The notes beneath the pieces were generated by a model, which was not told the origin of the DNA, ran no database searches, and saw nothing but the letters and a program-made list of their open reading frames with translations. Positions 13,717 to 22,709 of a stretch of DNA of 39,861 nt are shown in pieces. The DNA is from an uncultured Bacteroidota bacterium. Its GTDB lineage: Bacteria > Bacteroidota > Bacteroidia > Bacteroidales > UBA12077. A program made the position numbers and the translations under genes. Position 1 is the first letter of the stretch, and the number at the start of each line of letters is the position of its first letter. Location: NCBI GenBank assembly GCA_913055895.1, contig CAJXLE010000006.1, positions 1-39,861 of the forward strand. Reading direction: 5' to 3'.

Positions 13717-16700
13717 TCAGCCATCTTCCGTTTTATCCGGTGCTTCGGGTATCTCGGGCAACGGTTCGTACTCTTCTTCTATTTTCTCCTTGATCACCTC
13801 AATGGCCTTGTTCAGCTGCTGGTCGATGCCCTGGTACTCTTTCCAGGGGTCGTTCTCCACGGTGATGTCGGGTTCAACCCCGTAGCCTTCGATGATCCAT
13901 TTGCTTTCTTCAGCCGAGTAGGAGGCAAACTGCGGAATGCGAAGTGAGCCGCCATCGATAAAGGGCAGGGAGCCAGTTATACCTACCACACCGCCCCATG
14001 TCCGGGTTCCGATCACCGGCCCGAGGTCGTTCTTTTTGAAGGAATAGGCAAACAGATCGCCATCGGAAGCCGAATAACGATCGACGAGCAGTACCATGGG
14101 GCCGCGCATCATCTTCGAAGGCGTATGGGAGGGTTCATCGACGTTGCGTCGCATGTTGGCCCGGGTGATTTCACGGCGCAACCGTTCAATGATCATGGGC
14201 GAGACGTTGCCGCCGCCGTTGCCGCGGTCGTCAATGATCAGGGCTTTCTTGTCGAGTTGTGGGTAGAAATGCTCCACAAACTCGTTCAGTCCGTGGGTGA
14301 TCATATCGGGTATGTGGATGTAGCCCACCTGTCCGTTGGTCTTTTCACTGACCGTCTCGATGTTGTCCTGCACCCAGTTGTAGTAATAGAGCTCGCTGAC
14401 ATCGCCCCGGGTGCTGACGATCTCCTTGTGGCTGCCTTCCATGGATGGCTCACTGTTGACCGTAAGCTCTACTTTATCCTCGGCCTTGCCTACAAGGATC
14501 TTATGCAGGTCGTCCATGCCTTTGACCGACTTGCCGTCGACCTGAAGGATGTAGTCGCCCTGCTCGACATCCACACCCAGTGCCTGGAGTGGTGAATGGA
14601 GCTCCTCACTCCAGTTGGCGCCGTCGAGTATCCGGTCGATCCTGAAAAAACCGGATTCGTGGCGGCTGATCTCGGCCCCGAGCAGTCCTGTCCTGGTGCG
14701 TTCGGGTTCGGGCCTGTCGCCGCTCTGGATGTAGGCATGGCCCACATTGGTCTCGCTGATCATCAGGCCGATCAAGTAGGTCAGGTCGTTGCGGTGGTTG
14801 ACATACGGCAGCAGTTCGCTGTAGCGTTCCTTCATCTTCTTCCAGTCGACCCCGTGCATGTTTTCCACGTAGAAAAAGTCGCGGAACTGCCTCCAGCTCT
14901 CGTGGAAGATTTGTTTCCACTCTTTATGGCGGTCGATGCGCACTTTCATGTCAGAAAGATCCACCGTCTCCTTCATCTCTATCTTGGCCGATGGCAGGCC
15001 GATTACAGCATATTTATCTCCTTTTTTGACCAGCATCTTGTTGTTGTTGGGAGAAAGGCTGTACTGCATGCCCTCGCCAAGGGTGGTCTCCTTTTTCTCA
15101 TCCAGGTCGAAGACCTTGAGCTTGCTGCCATTGTCATACTGGTTGTAGTAGACCTTGCTTCCAACGGCACTGATGTTGCCGTAGCTTGAAGCATCCACGG
15201 GCAGGGCCACAATGCGGTTGTGAATGCCTTCGCGGTCGATTTTCACATCCACCTCACCCTGCTCTTCTCCTTCTTTCTTCTCTTCTTTTGTGTCCTCGGT
15301 GCTTACCTGGTCGTTTTCCGGCTGGAAGGGCGAAGGTGTTGATTTTTGGAGCGTTGCCAGGTAAATTTTTTCCATGTCCTCGTAGGCATAGTTCCACTCC
15401 ACCCAGCTGTAGACGGGATCGAACGTACGCTGCGACTCGAAAACCAGGTACTTGCCGTCGGTTGAGAAAGAGGGGCCCGATGAGCTGTACCAGCCTTCGG
15501 TGACACGGAATTTTTCACCGTTTTGGGTGTTGTACACCCATACCACCGACATGTCGTTGTCGGATTCTTTGGAATAGGTGATCCACCGGCCGTCGGGCGA
15601 CCATGTATAGTCTTGTATTTCACCAAATTTGGATGTGTCCACCAGGGTTACTTCGCGGGTGTTGACATTGATATATTTGAGGCGAAACTCCGCGTCGCTC
15701 CACATGATTTTCTTGCTGCCGGGCGCCCAGGTCAGTCGATACTTGTATGTTGAACCTTCCCGGGTGAGCTGCACGGGATCCTCTTCTCCCTGCTGATCCT
15801 GCATGTAGATCTCGTATTCACCGGTCTTATCGGAGATATAGGCCACATGTTTGCCGTCGGGCGACCATTTGGCGTTGCGGTCGTGGTTGCCCGAAGAGCC
15901 GGTCAGGTTGTAGGTGATGCCTTCCCGGGCGGGTACGGAGAATACATCGCCCCGGGCGCTGAAAGCCACGCGTTTGCCATTGGGTGAGAGACCTGCGTCG
16001 CGTATCTTTTCGGATGCGTCCACTATCTCGTGGCGGCTGGCCAGCTGGTCGTTGGATATTTTGACCGGTACGCGGGTGGTTTCATGGTTGTCGAGGTCCA
16101 TCTTGTACAGGTAACCCCCGTTTTCAAACACCAGCTGATCCTTACCCATGGAGGGGAATTTCACGTCGTATTCCTCGAAGTTGGTGAGCTTGCTCAGTTC
16201 CTCGGTTTCCATGTCGTAGCGGTACAGGTTCATCCTCCACTCGCGGTCGGAGACAAAATAGATGCTGTTGTCCTTCCACATGGGGATGATGTCCTGGGAT
16301 TCATGGTCGGTGATGGCTTTTGTCTCGTGGGTCTCGAAATCGTGTACCCACACCTCGTCTGCCATGCCGCCCTTGTAATGCTTCCAGGTCCTGAATTCAC
16401 GGAAAACCCGGTTGTAGGCCAGCTTGTTGCCGTCGGGCGAGAAGCTGCAGAAGCCTCCTTTTGGCAGGGGCAGCTGTTCGGGCATACCCCCGTCCACCGG
16501 TATCTTGTATAGGTCGCCCTGGAATGCGTTGAAAGATTTCTGCCGCGAACGGAATATGATGTGTTGTCCGTCGGGCGTCCAGGTCATCACAATGTTGTTG
16601 GGACCCATACGGTCGGCCACATCATCGCGGCCGAGGGTGGCCGTATAGGTGAGTCGTGTGGGCGATCCGCCATCGCTGGGCATCACGTAGACCTCAGTGT

Positions 16701-16962
16701 TGCCGTCGTACTGGGCCGTAAAGGCAATCTTGCTTCCGTCGGGTGAGAACCGCGGGAACATCTCGTAGCCTTTGTGGGAGGTGAGCCTGCGGGCGGTACC
16801 CCCTTCTGCATCTACCGTGTAAAGGTCACCGGCATAGGAGAACACGACCTGGTCGCCGTGTATGGCCGGGAATCGCATAAGTCTGGCCGACTCCTCCTGG
16901 GCATGGGTATGTGACATGCCTGTAAGAACAGCCAGCAATAAAATGGTGAAAAGATGTCTCAT
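13717..16962 (-). CDS. Tricorn protease homologue (S41 peptidase), exported
   Basis: This 1081-residue protein is close to archaeal Tricorn (about 1070). It has a signal peptide (MRHLFTILLLAVLTGMSHTHAQ) that Tricorn lacks, so it acts in the periplasm. Residues 30-560 hold repeated PD40-type propeller blades with SPDG motifs (SPDGSKIAF, TPDGQHIIF, SPDGNKLAY). An acidic linker near 565-590 precedes the catalytic half. His742 in NVGHAYIQ matches Tricorn His746, a PDZ domain covers about 770-850 (GDYILQVDGKSVKGMDD), and the S41 core has DDRGNGGGN and the nucleophile motif RYSASDGD (964-968 region). It probably degrades oligopeptides from other proteases. An AGGA ribosome-binding site lies 6 bases before the ATG. 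It is divergent from the NagZ fusion gene. Confidence 0.94.
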   Translation of the reverse strand: MRHLFTILLLAVLTGMSHTHAQEESARLMRFPAIHGDQVVFSYAGDLYTVDAEGGTARRLTSHKGYEMFPRFSPDGSKIAFTAQYDGNTEVYVMPSDGGSPTRLTYTATLGRDDVADRMGPNNIVMTWTPDGQHIIFRSRQKSFNAFQGDLYKIPVDGGMPEQLPLPKGGFCSFSPDGNKLAYNRVFREFRTWKHYKGGMADEVWVHDFETHETKAITDHESQDIIPMWKDNSIYFVSDREWRMNLYRYDMETEELSKLTNFEEYDVKFPSMGKDQLVFENGGYLYKMDLDNHETTRVPVKISNDQLASRHEIVDASEKIRDAGLSPNGKRVAFSARGDVFSVPAREGITYNLTGSSGNHDRNAKWSPDGKHVAYISDKTGEYEIYMQDQQGEEDPVQLTREGSTYKYRLTWAPGSKKIMWSDAEFRLKYINVNTREVTLVDTSKFGEIQDYTWSPDGRWITYSKESDNDMSVVWVYNTQNGEKFRVTEGWYSSSGPSFSTDGKYLVFESQRTFDPVYSWVEWNYAYEDMEKIYLATLQKSTPSPFQPENDQVSTEDTKEEKKEGEEQGEVDVKIDREGIHNRIVALPVDASSYGNISAVGSKVYYNQYDNGSKLKVFDLDEKKETTLGEGMQYSLSPNNNKMLVKKGDKYAVIGLPSAKIEMKETVDLSDMKVRIDRHKEWKQIFHESWRQFRDFFYVENMHGVDWKKMKERYSELLPYVNHRNDLTYLIGLMISETNVGHAYIQSGDRPEPERTRTGLLGAEISRHESGFFRIDRILDGANWSEELHSPLQALGVDVEQGDYILQVDGKSVKGMDDLHKILVGKAEDKVELTVNSEPSMEGSHKEIVSTRGDVSELYYYNWVQDNIETVSEKTNGQVGYIHIPDMITHGLNEFVEHFYPQLDKKALIIDDRGNGGGNVSPMIIERLRREITRANMRRNVDEPSHTPSKMMRGPMVLLVDRYSASDGDLFAYSFKKNDLGPVIGTRTWGGVVGITGSLPFIDGGSLRIPQFASYSAEESKWIIEGYGVEPDITVENDPWKEYQGIDQQLNKAIEVIKEKIEEEYEPLPEIPEAPDKTEDG

Positions 16963-17091
16963 AGCATATCCTTTTTGGTTTTGTTACGTATATTCAAAAG
17001 CCATTCAAGATATGAAAAAATCATCACACAAAAAAACTTTCCGGCATCACCATTACAGGGGTTCAAACACTGTGGATCCGCGGAAATTGAG

Positions 17092-17099
17092 TATATTTG
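17092..17099 (+). promoter_or_regulatory. -7 promoter box for the NagZ/serine hydrolase gene
   Basis: TATATTTG matches TAnnTTTG exactly and lies 22 bases before the ATG at 17121, which implies a leader of about 15 bases. No good -33 TTG is visible at the usual spacing. Confidence 0.45.
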
Positions 17100-17120
17100 T
17101 GTATTTAACCGGCTTGTGAT

Positions 17121-20100
17121 ATGAGATCAGATCATGCCAGCAGAACCCTGCTTCTTGTAATTATATTAATTTTCAGTTTTTTATCTCTTTCAGCATATGA
17201 TCCGCCCGATAAAAGGGTGGGACCCGGTGCCCTGTTGTCTGTTGAATCGTCGTGGGTGGACAGTGTTTATCATGAAATGAACCTGAAGGAAAAGATAGGT
17301 CAGTTGTTCATGGTGGCAGCCTATTCGAACAAGGGGCAGGACCACTACCAGGAGACTTTGAAACTCATCCGGCAACACCACATTGGTGGTTTGATCTTTT
17401 TCCAGGGCCATCCCGACAAACAGGCCAAGCTCACCAACATCTACCAGAACTATTCCGACGTGCCCCTGATGATAGGGATGGATGCCGAGTGGGGTCTGGG
17501 CATGCGGCTCGACAGCGTGATCAGTTATCCCAGGCAGATGGCTCTTGGTGCCCTACAGGATGATTCACTTATATACCGGATGGGGCGGGATCTTGGTCAG
17601 CAGATGCGGCGTCTGGGCGTTCATATCAATTTTGCACCGGTGGTGGATGTGAACAACAATCCCCGCAACCCGGTGATAGGCAGCCGCTCGTTTGGTTCCG
17701 ACCGCCACAATGTTGCGCGCAAGGGTGTTTCCTACATGCATGGCATGCAGGATGAATGTGTTTTGGCCGTGGCCAAACATTTTCCCGGTCATGGCGACAC
17801 CGACCAGGACTCCCATAAGGTGTTGCCGGTCATACCCCACGACAGCACCCGCCTGGATTCCCTGGAGCTTTATCCCTTCCGTCGCCTGGTGCAGAATGGA
17901 GTAGGGGGGATGATGGTGGCGCATTTGAATGTGCCGGCCTACACGGAAGATCCTCAACGGCCTGCCACACTCTCCCCGCATATTGTTGACGATTTGCTCA
18001 AGGAACAGATGGATTTCCAGGGGTTGGTCTTTACCGACGCCCTGAACATGAGGGGGGTGACCGACCACTATGAGCCCGGTGAGATAGAGGCTGAAGCCCT
18101 GAAAGCCGGCAATGATGTGTTGTTGTACCCGCAGGATGTCCCACGGGCCATCTCTCATATCCGCAAACAGGTACGCAAGGGCATCATACCGGAAGAGATG
18201 ATCAACCAAAGCGTACGTAAGATCCTGGCCTTTAAGTACTGGGCGGGTATGGACACCCTGGATTGTGCCGCCAGTGACAAAGATATGGAGGTGAAGCCGG
18301 TGAGACGCGGGCATTTGCTCGGCGACCTGAACAGCAACCGTTACCAGGCCCTGAGGAATAAACTGGTAGAGAAAACACTCACCCTGGTGAGCGATCCCCT
18401 TGGCCAGGTGCCGGTGGCGCGTGCCGACACCCTGAAAATAGCCAGCCTGGCGCTGGGCACCAGTGTCCCCACACCTTTTCAGAGTGCCCTGGACCCTTAT
18501 GCTTCGGTCAGGCATTTTGGCTATCAGCCTGGTGATGACCCGGAGCGCCTTATGAATGAGCTTAAAGGGTACGACCTGTTGCTGGCTTCCGTGCATGGCA
18601 CCCATGAGATACCCTCGCGGCGTTACGGAGTGAAAGATGAATACATCTCGTGGATCAGTCAGATGGCTGGCCTGCAGTCCACCATCCTGGTGCATTTCGG
18701 CAATCCCTACGCCCTTCGTTATCTACCCGTACAGGATACCTCCCTGGCGGTGATCAACGCTTTCAACGATGAGGCCATAACACAAAAAAAGGCTGCCCAG
18801 GCACTTTTCGGAGCCCTGCCCATCACAGGCCGGCTGCCGGTGGATGTGGATGAAAACCTGCAGGCAGGTGACGGTATAGAGAGACAGGGACTAAAACGGT
18901 TGAGCTATGGCCTGCCGGAGGAGGCAGGAGTAAGTTCGCACAAGCTCAGCAAGATAGATACGATCATCCTGGCTGCCATCGACTCACAGGCCACCCCCGG
19001 CTGCCAGGTGTTGGTGGCGCGCAAGGGGAAAGTGGTGTATCACAAGTCTTTTGGCCATCACACCTATTTGGGCCAACAACCGGTTCGCCCGGACCATCTT
19101 TACGACCTGGCTTCCGTCACCAAGATCGTGGCAACCATACCTTCTCTGATGAGGCTATATGAGCAGGATACCCTTCATCCCGACTCCACGCTGGGTCATT
19201 ACCTGCCTTACCTGGACACGACCAACAAAGGCGACCTGGTGGTGCGCGATGTGCTTACCCACCAGGCCAGGCTGAAAAGCTGGATACCTTTTTATTACAA
19301 GACCCTGGAGCCTCTCTATCCCGGTGTTGACCTGATGGACAATGAGTTTTCGGAGGATTACCCTTACAAAATAGGCAGCCATGCTTTTATGGCCAGCAAC
19401 ACCCGCTATAAGGAAGGCATATATAACCATATACGCTCCGACAGTTTCCCTGTGCAGGTGTCCGGAAGTCTCTATATGAAGGAGGCTTACACCGACAGCG
19501 TATTCCGCTGGATCGACCAGTCGGAGCTGCTTGATGAAAAAGATTATGTATACAGCGACCTGGGGTACTACTATTTCTACCGGATCATTGAAAAAATCAC
19601 GGGCCGGCCCCTGGAAGACTATGTCAGGGAAAATTTCTACAAACCATTAGGTGCCGGTCATACAGGTTTTCTGCCCCTGGAGCGTTACGGGCCCGGCCAG
19701 ATCGTTCCTACCCAAAACGATATGGTCTTTCGCAGAGAGCTGTTGCGGGGCTATGTTCATGATCCGGGTACGGCCATGCTCGGCGGCGTGTGTGGTCATG
19801 CGGGTGTTTTTTCCAATGCCCTCGAACTGGGGCGCATCATGCAGATGTACCTTAACGGTGGAAGCTATGGCGGCACCAGGTTTTTCAAAGGCTCCACCAT
19901 CGAGCTTTTTACCCGCAGTCCCTATCTTGATGTCAACGGCAACCGACGTGCCCTGGGGTTTGACAAGCCGGTGCCCGAGAAAGATAAGCCTGGGCCTACT
20001 TTTTCGGGGATATCGCAGGAAAGTTACGGCCACACGGGCTTCACCGGCACTGTTGTTTGGGCCGACCCGGAGGAAGAGGTGGTATATGTGTTTTTGTCCA

Positions 20101-20198
20101 ACCGCATCCATCCCGACCAGCACAACTTGAAACTGATAAAGAACGACTACCGGACGCGGATACAAAAACAAATCTACCGGGCTATCTACAGACGATGA
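17121..20198 (+). CDS. Bifunctional GH3 beta-N-acetylglucosaminidase (NagZ-like) and serine beta-lactamase-fold hydrolase
   Basis: This 1025-residue exported protein has two enzymes in one chain. Residues 1-25 are a signal peptide. The GH3 half (about 35-370) has KHFPGHGDTDQDSH (residues 219-232), the NagZ loop with the catalytic-base His/Asp pair, and TDALNMRG with nucleophile Asp306. A GH3 C-terminal alpha/beta domain follows (about 400-600). The last part (about 610-1020) is a penicillin-binding/beta-lactamase fold: SVTK (Ser665, Lys668), YSD (811-813, in place of YxN) and HTG (971-973). Such fusions are known in Bacteroidota. NagZ removes N-acetylglucosamine from muropeptides; the second half could be a peptidase or esterase acting on the same fragments. 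The joint substrate is inference. Confidence 0.95.
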   Translation: MRSDHASRTLLLVIILIFSFLSLSAYDPPDKRVGPGALLSVESSWVDSVYHEMNLKEKIGQLFMVAAYSNKGQDHYQETLKLIRQHHIGGLIFFQGHPDKQAKLTNIYQNYSDVPLMIGMDAEWGLGMRLDSVISYPRQMALGALQDDSLIYRMGRDLGQQMRRLGVHINFAPVVDVNNNPRNPVIGSRSFGSDRHNVARKGVSYMHGMQDECVLAVAKHFPGHGDTDQDSHKVLPVIPHDSTRLDSLELYPFRRLVQNGVGGMMVAHLNVPAYTEDPQRPATLSPHIVDDLLKEQMDFQGLVFTDALNMRGVTDHYEPGEIEAEALKAGNDVLLYPQDVPRAISHIRKQVRKGIIPEEMINQSVRKILAFKYWAGMDTLDCAASDKDMEVKPVRRGHLLGDLNSNRYQALRNKLVEKTLTLVSDPLGQVPVARADTLKIASLALGTSVPTPFQSALDPYASVRHFGYQPGDDPERLMNELKGYDLLLASVHGTHEIPSRRYGVKDEYISWISQMAGLQSTILVHFGNPYALRYLPVQDTSLAVINAFNDEAITQKKAAQALFGALPITGRLPVDVDENLQAGDGIERQGLKRLSYGLPEEAGVSSHKLSKIDTIILAAIDSQATPGCQVLVARKGKVVYHKSFGHHTYLGQQPVRPDHLYDLASVTKIVATIPSLMRLYEQDTLHPDSTLGHYLPYLDTTNKGDLVVRDVLTHQARLKSWIPFYYKTLEPLYPGVDLMDNEFSEDYPYKIGSHAFMASNTRYKEGIYNHIRSDSFPVQVSGSLYMKEAYTDSVFRWIDQSELLDEKDYVYSDLGYYYFYRIIEKITGRPLEDYVRENFYKPLGAGHTGFLPLERYGPGQIVPTQNDMVFRRELLRGYVHDPGTAMLGGVCGHAGVFSNALELGRIMQMYLNGGSYGGTRFFKGSTIELFTRSPYLDVNGNRRALGFDKPVPEKDKPGPTFSGISQESYGHTGFTGTVVWADPEEEVVYVFLSNRIHPDQHNLKLIKNDYRTRIQKQIYRAIYRR

Positions 20199-20231
20199 GT
20201 TTTGACAGCAACAGGTCTTCGAGCTTCAACC

Positions 20232-21671
20232 TTAGTTATCAGGCTGTTGTCCAATTTTTCGCTGCAGCATTTTTTTCAGCGTCTCGTGGCCGATGCGTTT
20301 GGCAACGATTTTCTTGTCCTCATCGAGCAGGTAGATGGTGGGGGTGCTGTAGACGTCATATTTTTTCCTGAAATTGCTGCTGCGGGTGGGATCATATACA
20401 TTGACCCAGTCGAGCCCGTTTTTATCCAGGTATTTTTCCCATTCCTGGCGGTTGTTTTGGGTGTAAACAGCAAAAACCTGGAACTGGTCGCGGCTGTATT
20501 TATCATAAAGGTCATAAATCTTGGGCGTCACGGTTTGACAATGACCGCATGAGGGCTCCCAGAAATACAGCAGGGTGTACTTGCTGTCCATGCTGTAGAG
20601 CTTCTGCTGTTTGCCGTTGAGCAACTGCATGGTTAACTCCGGGGCCTGCTTGCCAATCAGGTTGGGTTTGATCTTCCTGACGCGGTCGCGGATGCGGGTA
20701 ATCGTAGCCGAATCAACCCATTCGGCTTCTCCGTTAAGATAGTAGTTCTCGGCCACATACACGAAGACCTTGTCCATCCCCATGATGTTGCTTTTTTGAT
20801 AATGGTTGAGCAGGTAACGCACCACATATTGAAAGTTGTCCTTGCTTCCCCGTGTTTGATCAACCACCCAGTCGACCTTTTTGATGATCGAATCCGGTTG
20901 CTGACGAAGAACGTTGTTGAAGTAGTGGTCGATCTTGTTGTGGAAGATGGGCGTGCGCACCAGCCGGGGATCCGACAAATCCATGTTGTCGAAATAATGG
21001 TCCTTGTAATAACGGTACCTTTTTACCCACCTCAGCGAGTCCTTGTTTTTTGCCGAGGAAGAAATGTTGAAGCCGGGCACTTCCGGATTCTTCATGGCCC
21101 GTATGATGGTTGCCAGGATGGAGCCTTCGTGTTGACCGGCAATCGTTTTCCACTTGCTGTCGACCTGTTGGTTCAGATCTTCAAGCTGATCCCTCCAAAT
21201 GCTGGTTGAATCGCTGTTTGGGTTGTTCTGAAGCTTTTTTTGCAGGGCATTTTTTTTCTGCGTCTGCACCATCATAAACTTTTGGTAATCATTGAATGCC
21301 CGGTTGATATCCGACCCCTCGAAGCGAAGCCTTTGAACCATGTTGGCCTTATCCGTGGTCATGGAAAAATGCTGATCCTCTCCAATCAGCACCTCAAAAT
21401 ATTTTTTGTCCGGTGTGATCACCAGGTATATACCCTGCCCCAGGGCCTCCGGGCCTTTGAAAGTACCTGTGCCGTTCTCATCAAGACGTATGGTGTCCTT
21501 GATAAACTGCCGGTTGCCGTAATGAAATCCCAGGTAAAGATCGGAGTTGCTTAAGCCATTGATTTGTACATCTATCTGATAACCGTCTTGTTGCTGACTT
21601 TGAGCGGCGGTGGTGAAAAGAGATGTACACATCAGCAACAATATGGAAAGGCTTTTGGTGAATATATGCAT
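20232..21671 (-). CDS. Exported thioredoxin-like protein, DUF4369/DUF5106-type
   Basis: This 479-residue protein has a signal peptide (about 1-24). An N-terminal beta domain (about 30-125, VQINGLSNSDLYLGFHYG) resembles DUF4369. A helical middle (about 130-330) contains paired helices and an MDLSDPRLVRTPIF segment typical of DUF5106. The C-terminal TlpA/AhpC-like thioredoxin domain has active site WEPSCGHC (Cys375, Cys378) and the cis-proline segment STPTIYLLD. Proteins of this layout in Bacteroidota are periplasmic thiol oxidoreductases of unclear substrate. CGHC is a disulfide-isomerase-like active site. An exact -7 box lies about 50 bases upstream. The gene converges on the NagZ fusion, and I see no terminator between them. 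Confidence 0.9.
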   Translation of the reverse strand: MHIFTKSLSILLLMCTSLFTTAAQSQQQDGYQIDVQINGLSNSDLYLGFHYGNRQFIKDTIRLDENGTGTFKGPEALGQGIYLVITPDKKYFEVLIGEDQHFSMTTDKANMVQRLRFEGSDINRAFNDYQKFMMVQTQKKNALQKKLQNNPNSDSTSIWRDQLEDLNQQVDSKWKTIAGQHEGSILATIIRAMKNPEVPGFNISSSAKNKDSLRWVKRYRYYKDHYFDNMDLSDPRLVRTPIFHNKIDHYFNNVLRQQPDSIIKKVDWVVDQTRGSKDNFQYVVRYLLNHYQKSNIMGMDKVFVYVAENYYLNGEAEWVDSATITRIRDRVRKIKPNLIGKQAPELTMQLLNGKQQKLYSMDSKYTLLYFWEPSCGHCQTVTPKIYDLYDKYSRDQFQVFAVYTQNNRQEWEKYLDKNGLDWVNVYDPTRSSNFRKKYDVYSTPTIYLLDEDKKIVAKRIGHETLKKMLQRKIGQQPDN

Positions 21672-21716
21672 GGATACTGTTTTTTGGTTCCTGGATCTTT
21701 AACGTGTAATAAATGA

Positions 21717-21724
21717 CAAAGTTA
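21717..21724 (-). promoter_or_regulatory. -7 promoter box for the thioredoxin-like gene
   Basis: The minus strand reads TAACTTTG, an exact TAnnTTTG, 46 bases before the start codon at 21671. No -33 TTG is seen. Confidence 0.45.
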
Positions 21725-21945
21725 ACGAATTCCCCCTATTAATTCATCAGAAATTCCAGTTTTAAGGTCTATATATCTGTATATCTGAATTTTTTAGAGG
21801 CCTGGCAACTGGTTGTCAGGTTTGTTTAAGTGTTTTATAGCATTTCTTAAACATTTTTACTGTTTCCTTGTTTCTATACCCGGAAGCTGATATCAAAAGA
21901 ATATGGACAGCTAAAGTCTGTTAAACAATCTAATTTAAAAAAAAT

Positions 21946-21968
21946 CGGGCATCAATCATATTTGCCCG
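21946..21968. promoter_or_regulatory. Inverted repeat overlapping a -7-like box upstream of the LExWM protein
   Basis: cgggca (21946-21951) and tgcccg (21963-21968) flank 11 bases that include CATATTTG (21957-21964), one base off the -7 consensus. It could be an operator over a promoter or a hairpin at the start of the leader. An AGGAG ribosome-binding site at 21993-21997 precedes the ATG at 22007. The rest of 21672-22006 is A/T-rich without a gene. Confidence 0.4.
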
Positions 21969-22006
21969 CAACATTTTCAAACCAAAAATTATAGGAGAAT
22001 AAAGAT

Positions 22007-22483
22007 ATGAAGACAAAGAAATTTTTCACAATCGTTCGACTGATGACTTTTATGGTGGCCATGGGTTTTCTTTCCCTCTCCACATATGCTTATACCACCA
22101 ACGATTTGGGAGTCAATACCTTTTCGGATGGCGAAACCGATTTATCTGAGGAAACCATTGAAAAACTTGACCTGGAACCCTGGATGGTCAGCGAGGATTT
22201 TTGGAGTGTGGAGTCTGGTGTCAGAAGCACGGACCCAGAAACAATTGCCCTGGAGGAGTGGATGATGGAAACGCCTTTCGAGGTAACCCGTGGTTCATCT
22301 GTTGAACGCATCGAAATGGAGCCCTGGATGAGCAATCCCTATCGTTTCAGGACCACCGAAGAACAACAGCTGAACCGGCTTGAAAGCTGGATGACCAGTC
22401 CATCATTCTTCCAGACCAGTGAAGAGCAGGAGCTCAACTCCATTGAAAATTGGATGTTGGAAGAAAGTTTCTGGACCATTTAA
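22007..22483 (+). CDS. Small exported protein made of LExWM repeats
   Basis: I cannot give this 158-residue protein a function. A signal peptide (about 1-28, ending STYAY) is followed by an acidic mature part with five repeats centred on a Trp-Met pair: LDLEPWMVSEDFW, IALEEWMMETPFEV, RIEMEPWMSNPYRF, RLESWMTSPSFF and SIENWMLEESFW. The last three are spaced about 25 residues apart, joined by TTEEQQLN and TSEEQELN. No Cys is present. The pattern of Leu/Ile-Glu, Trp-Met and then an aromatic residue six to eight later suggests short amphipathic helices that bind a surface or each other. It has a good AGGAG site and its own terminator, so it is monocistronic and perhaps well expressed. Confidence 0.85.
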   Translation: MKTKKFFTIVRLMTFMVAMGFLSLSTYAYTTNDLGVNTFSDGETDLSEETIEKLDLEPWMVSEDFWSVESGVRSTDPETIALEEWMMETPFEVTRGSSVERIEMEPWMSNPYRFRTTEEQQLNRLESWMTSPSFFQTSEEQELNSIENWMLEESFWTI

Positions 22484-22528
22484 TTTTAGGTTTAGGGTTA
22501 GGAACTGCATTTCCAATTTCTGATGGAA

Positions 22529-22557
22529 GCCTCGTCTGTAAAAGACGGGGCTTTTTT
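22529..22557 (+). terminator. Intrinsic terminator after the LExWM protein gene
   Basis: gcctcgtct and agacggggc form a 9-bp stem (one G-U) with a 5-base loop, followed directly by six T residues. It lies 46 bases after the stop codon. This is the clearest rho-independent terminator in the window. Confidence 0.88.
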
Positions 22558-22709
22558 ATATCCTTCCTGGTTGGATGATCAAGCAGCAGGGATCTGTTGA
22601 GCAGGATTTGATTTCATACTGTTTGCCACGATCTTTCAACGATAAAGAATAGTTAAGGAGAACTGACCGTCAAAATTGTATTAACTTTACCGGTTCAAAC
22701 CCTCTTCCT

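Noticed and set aside
22682-22689. Possible -7 box TAACTTTA upstream of addA
   Set aside because: The last consensus base is wrong and the nearest TTG is 23 bases away, so I do not list it as a promoter.
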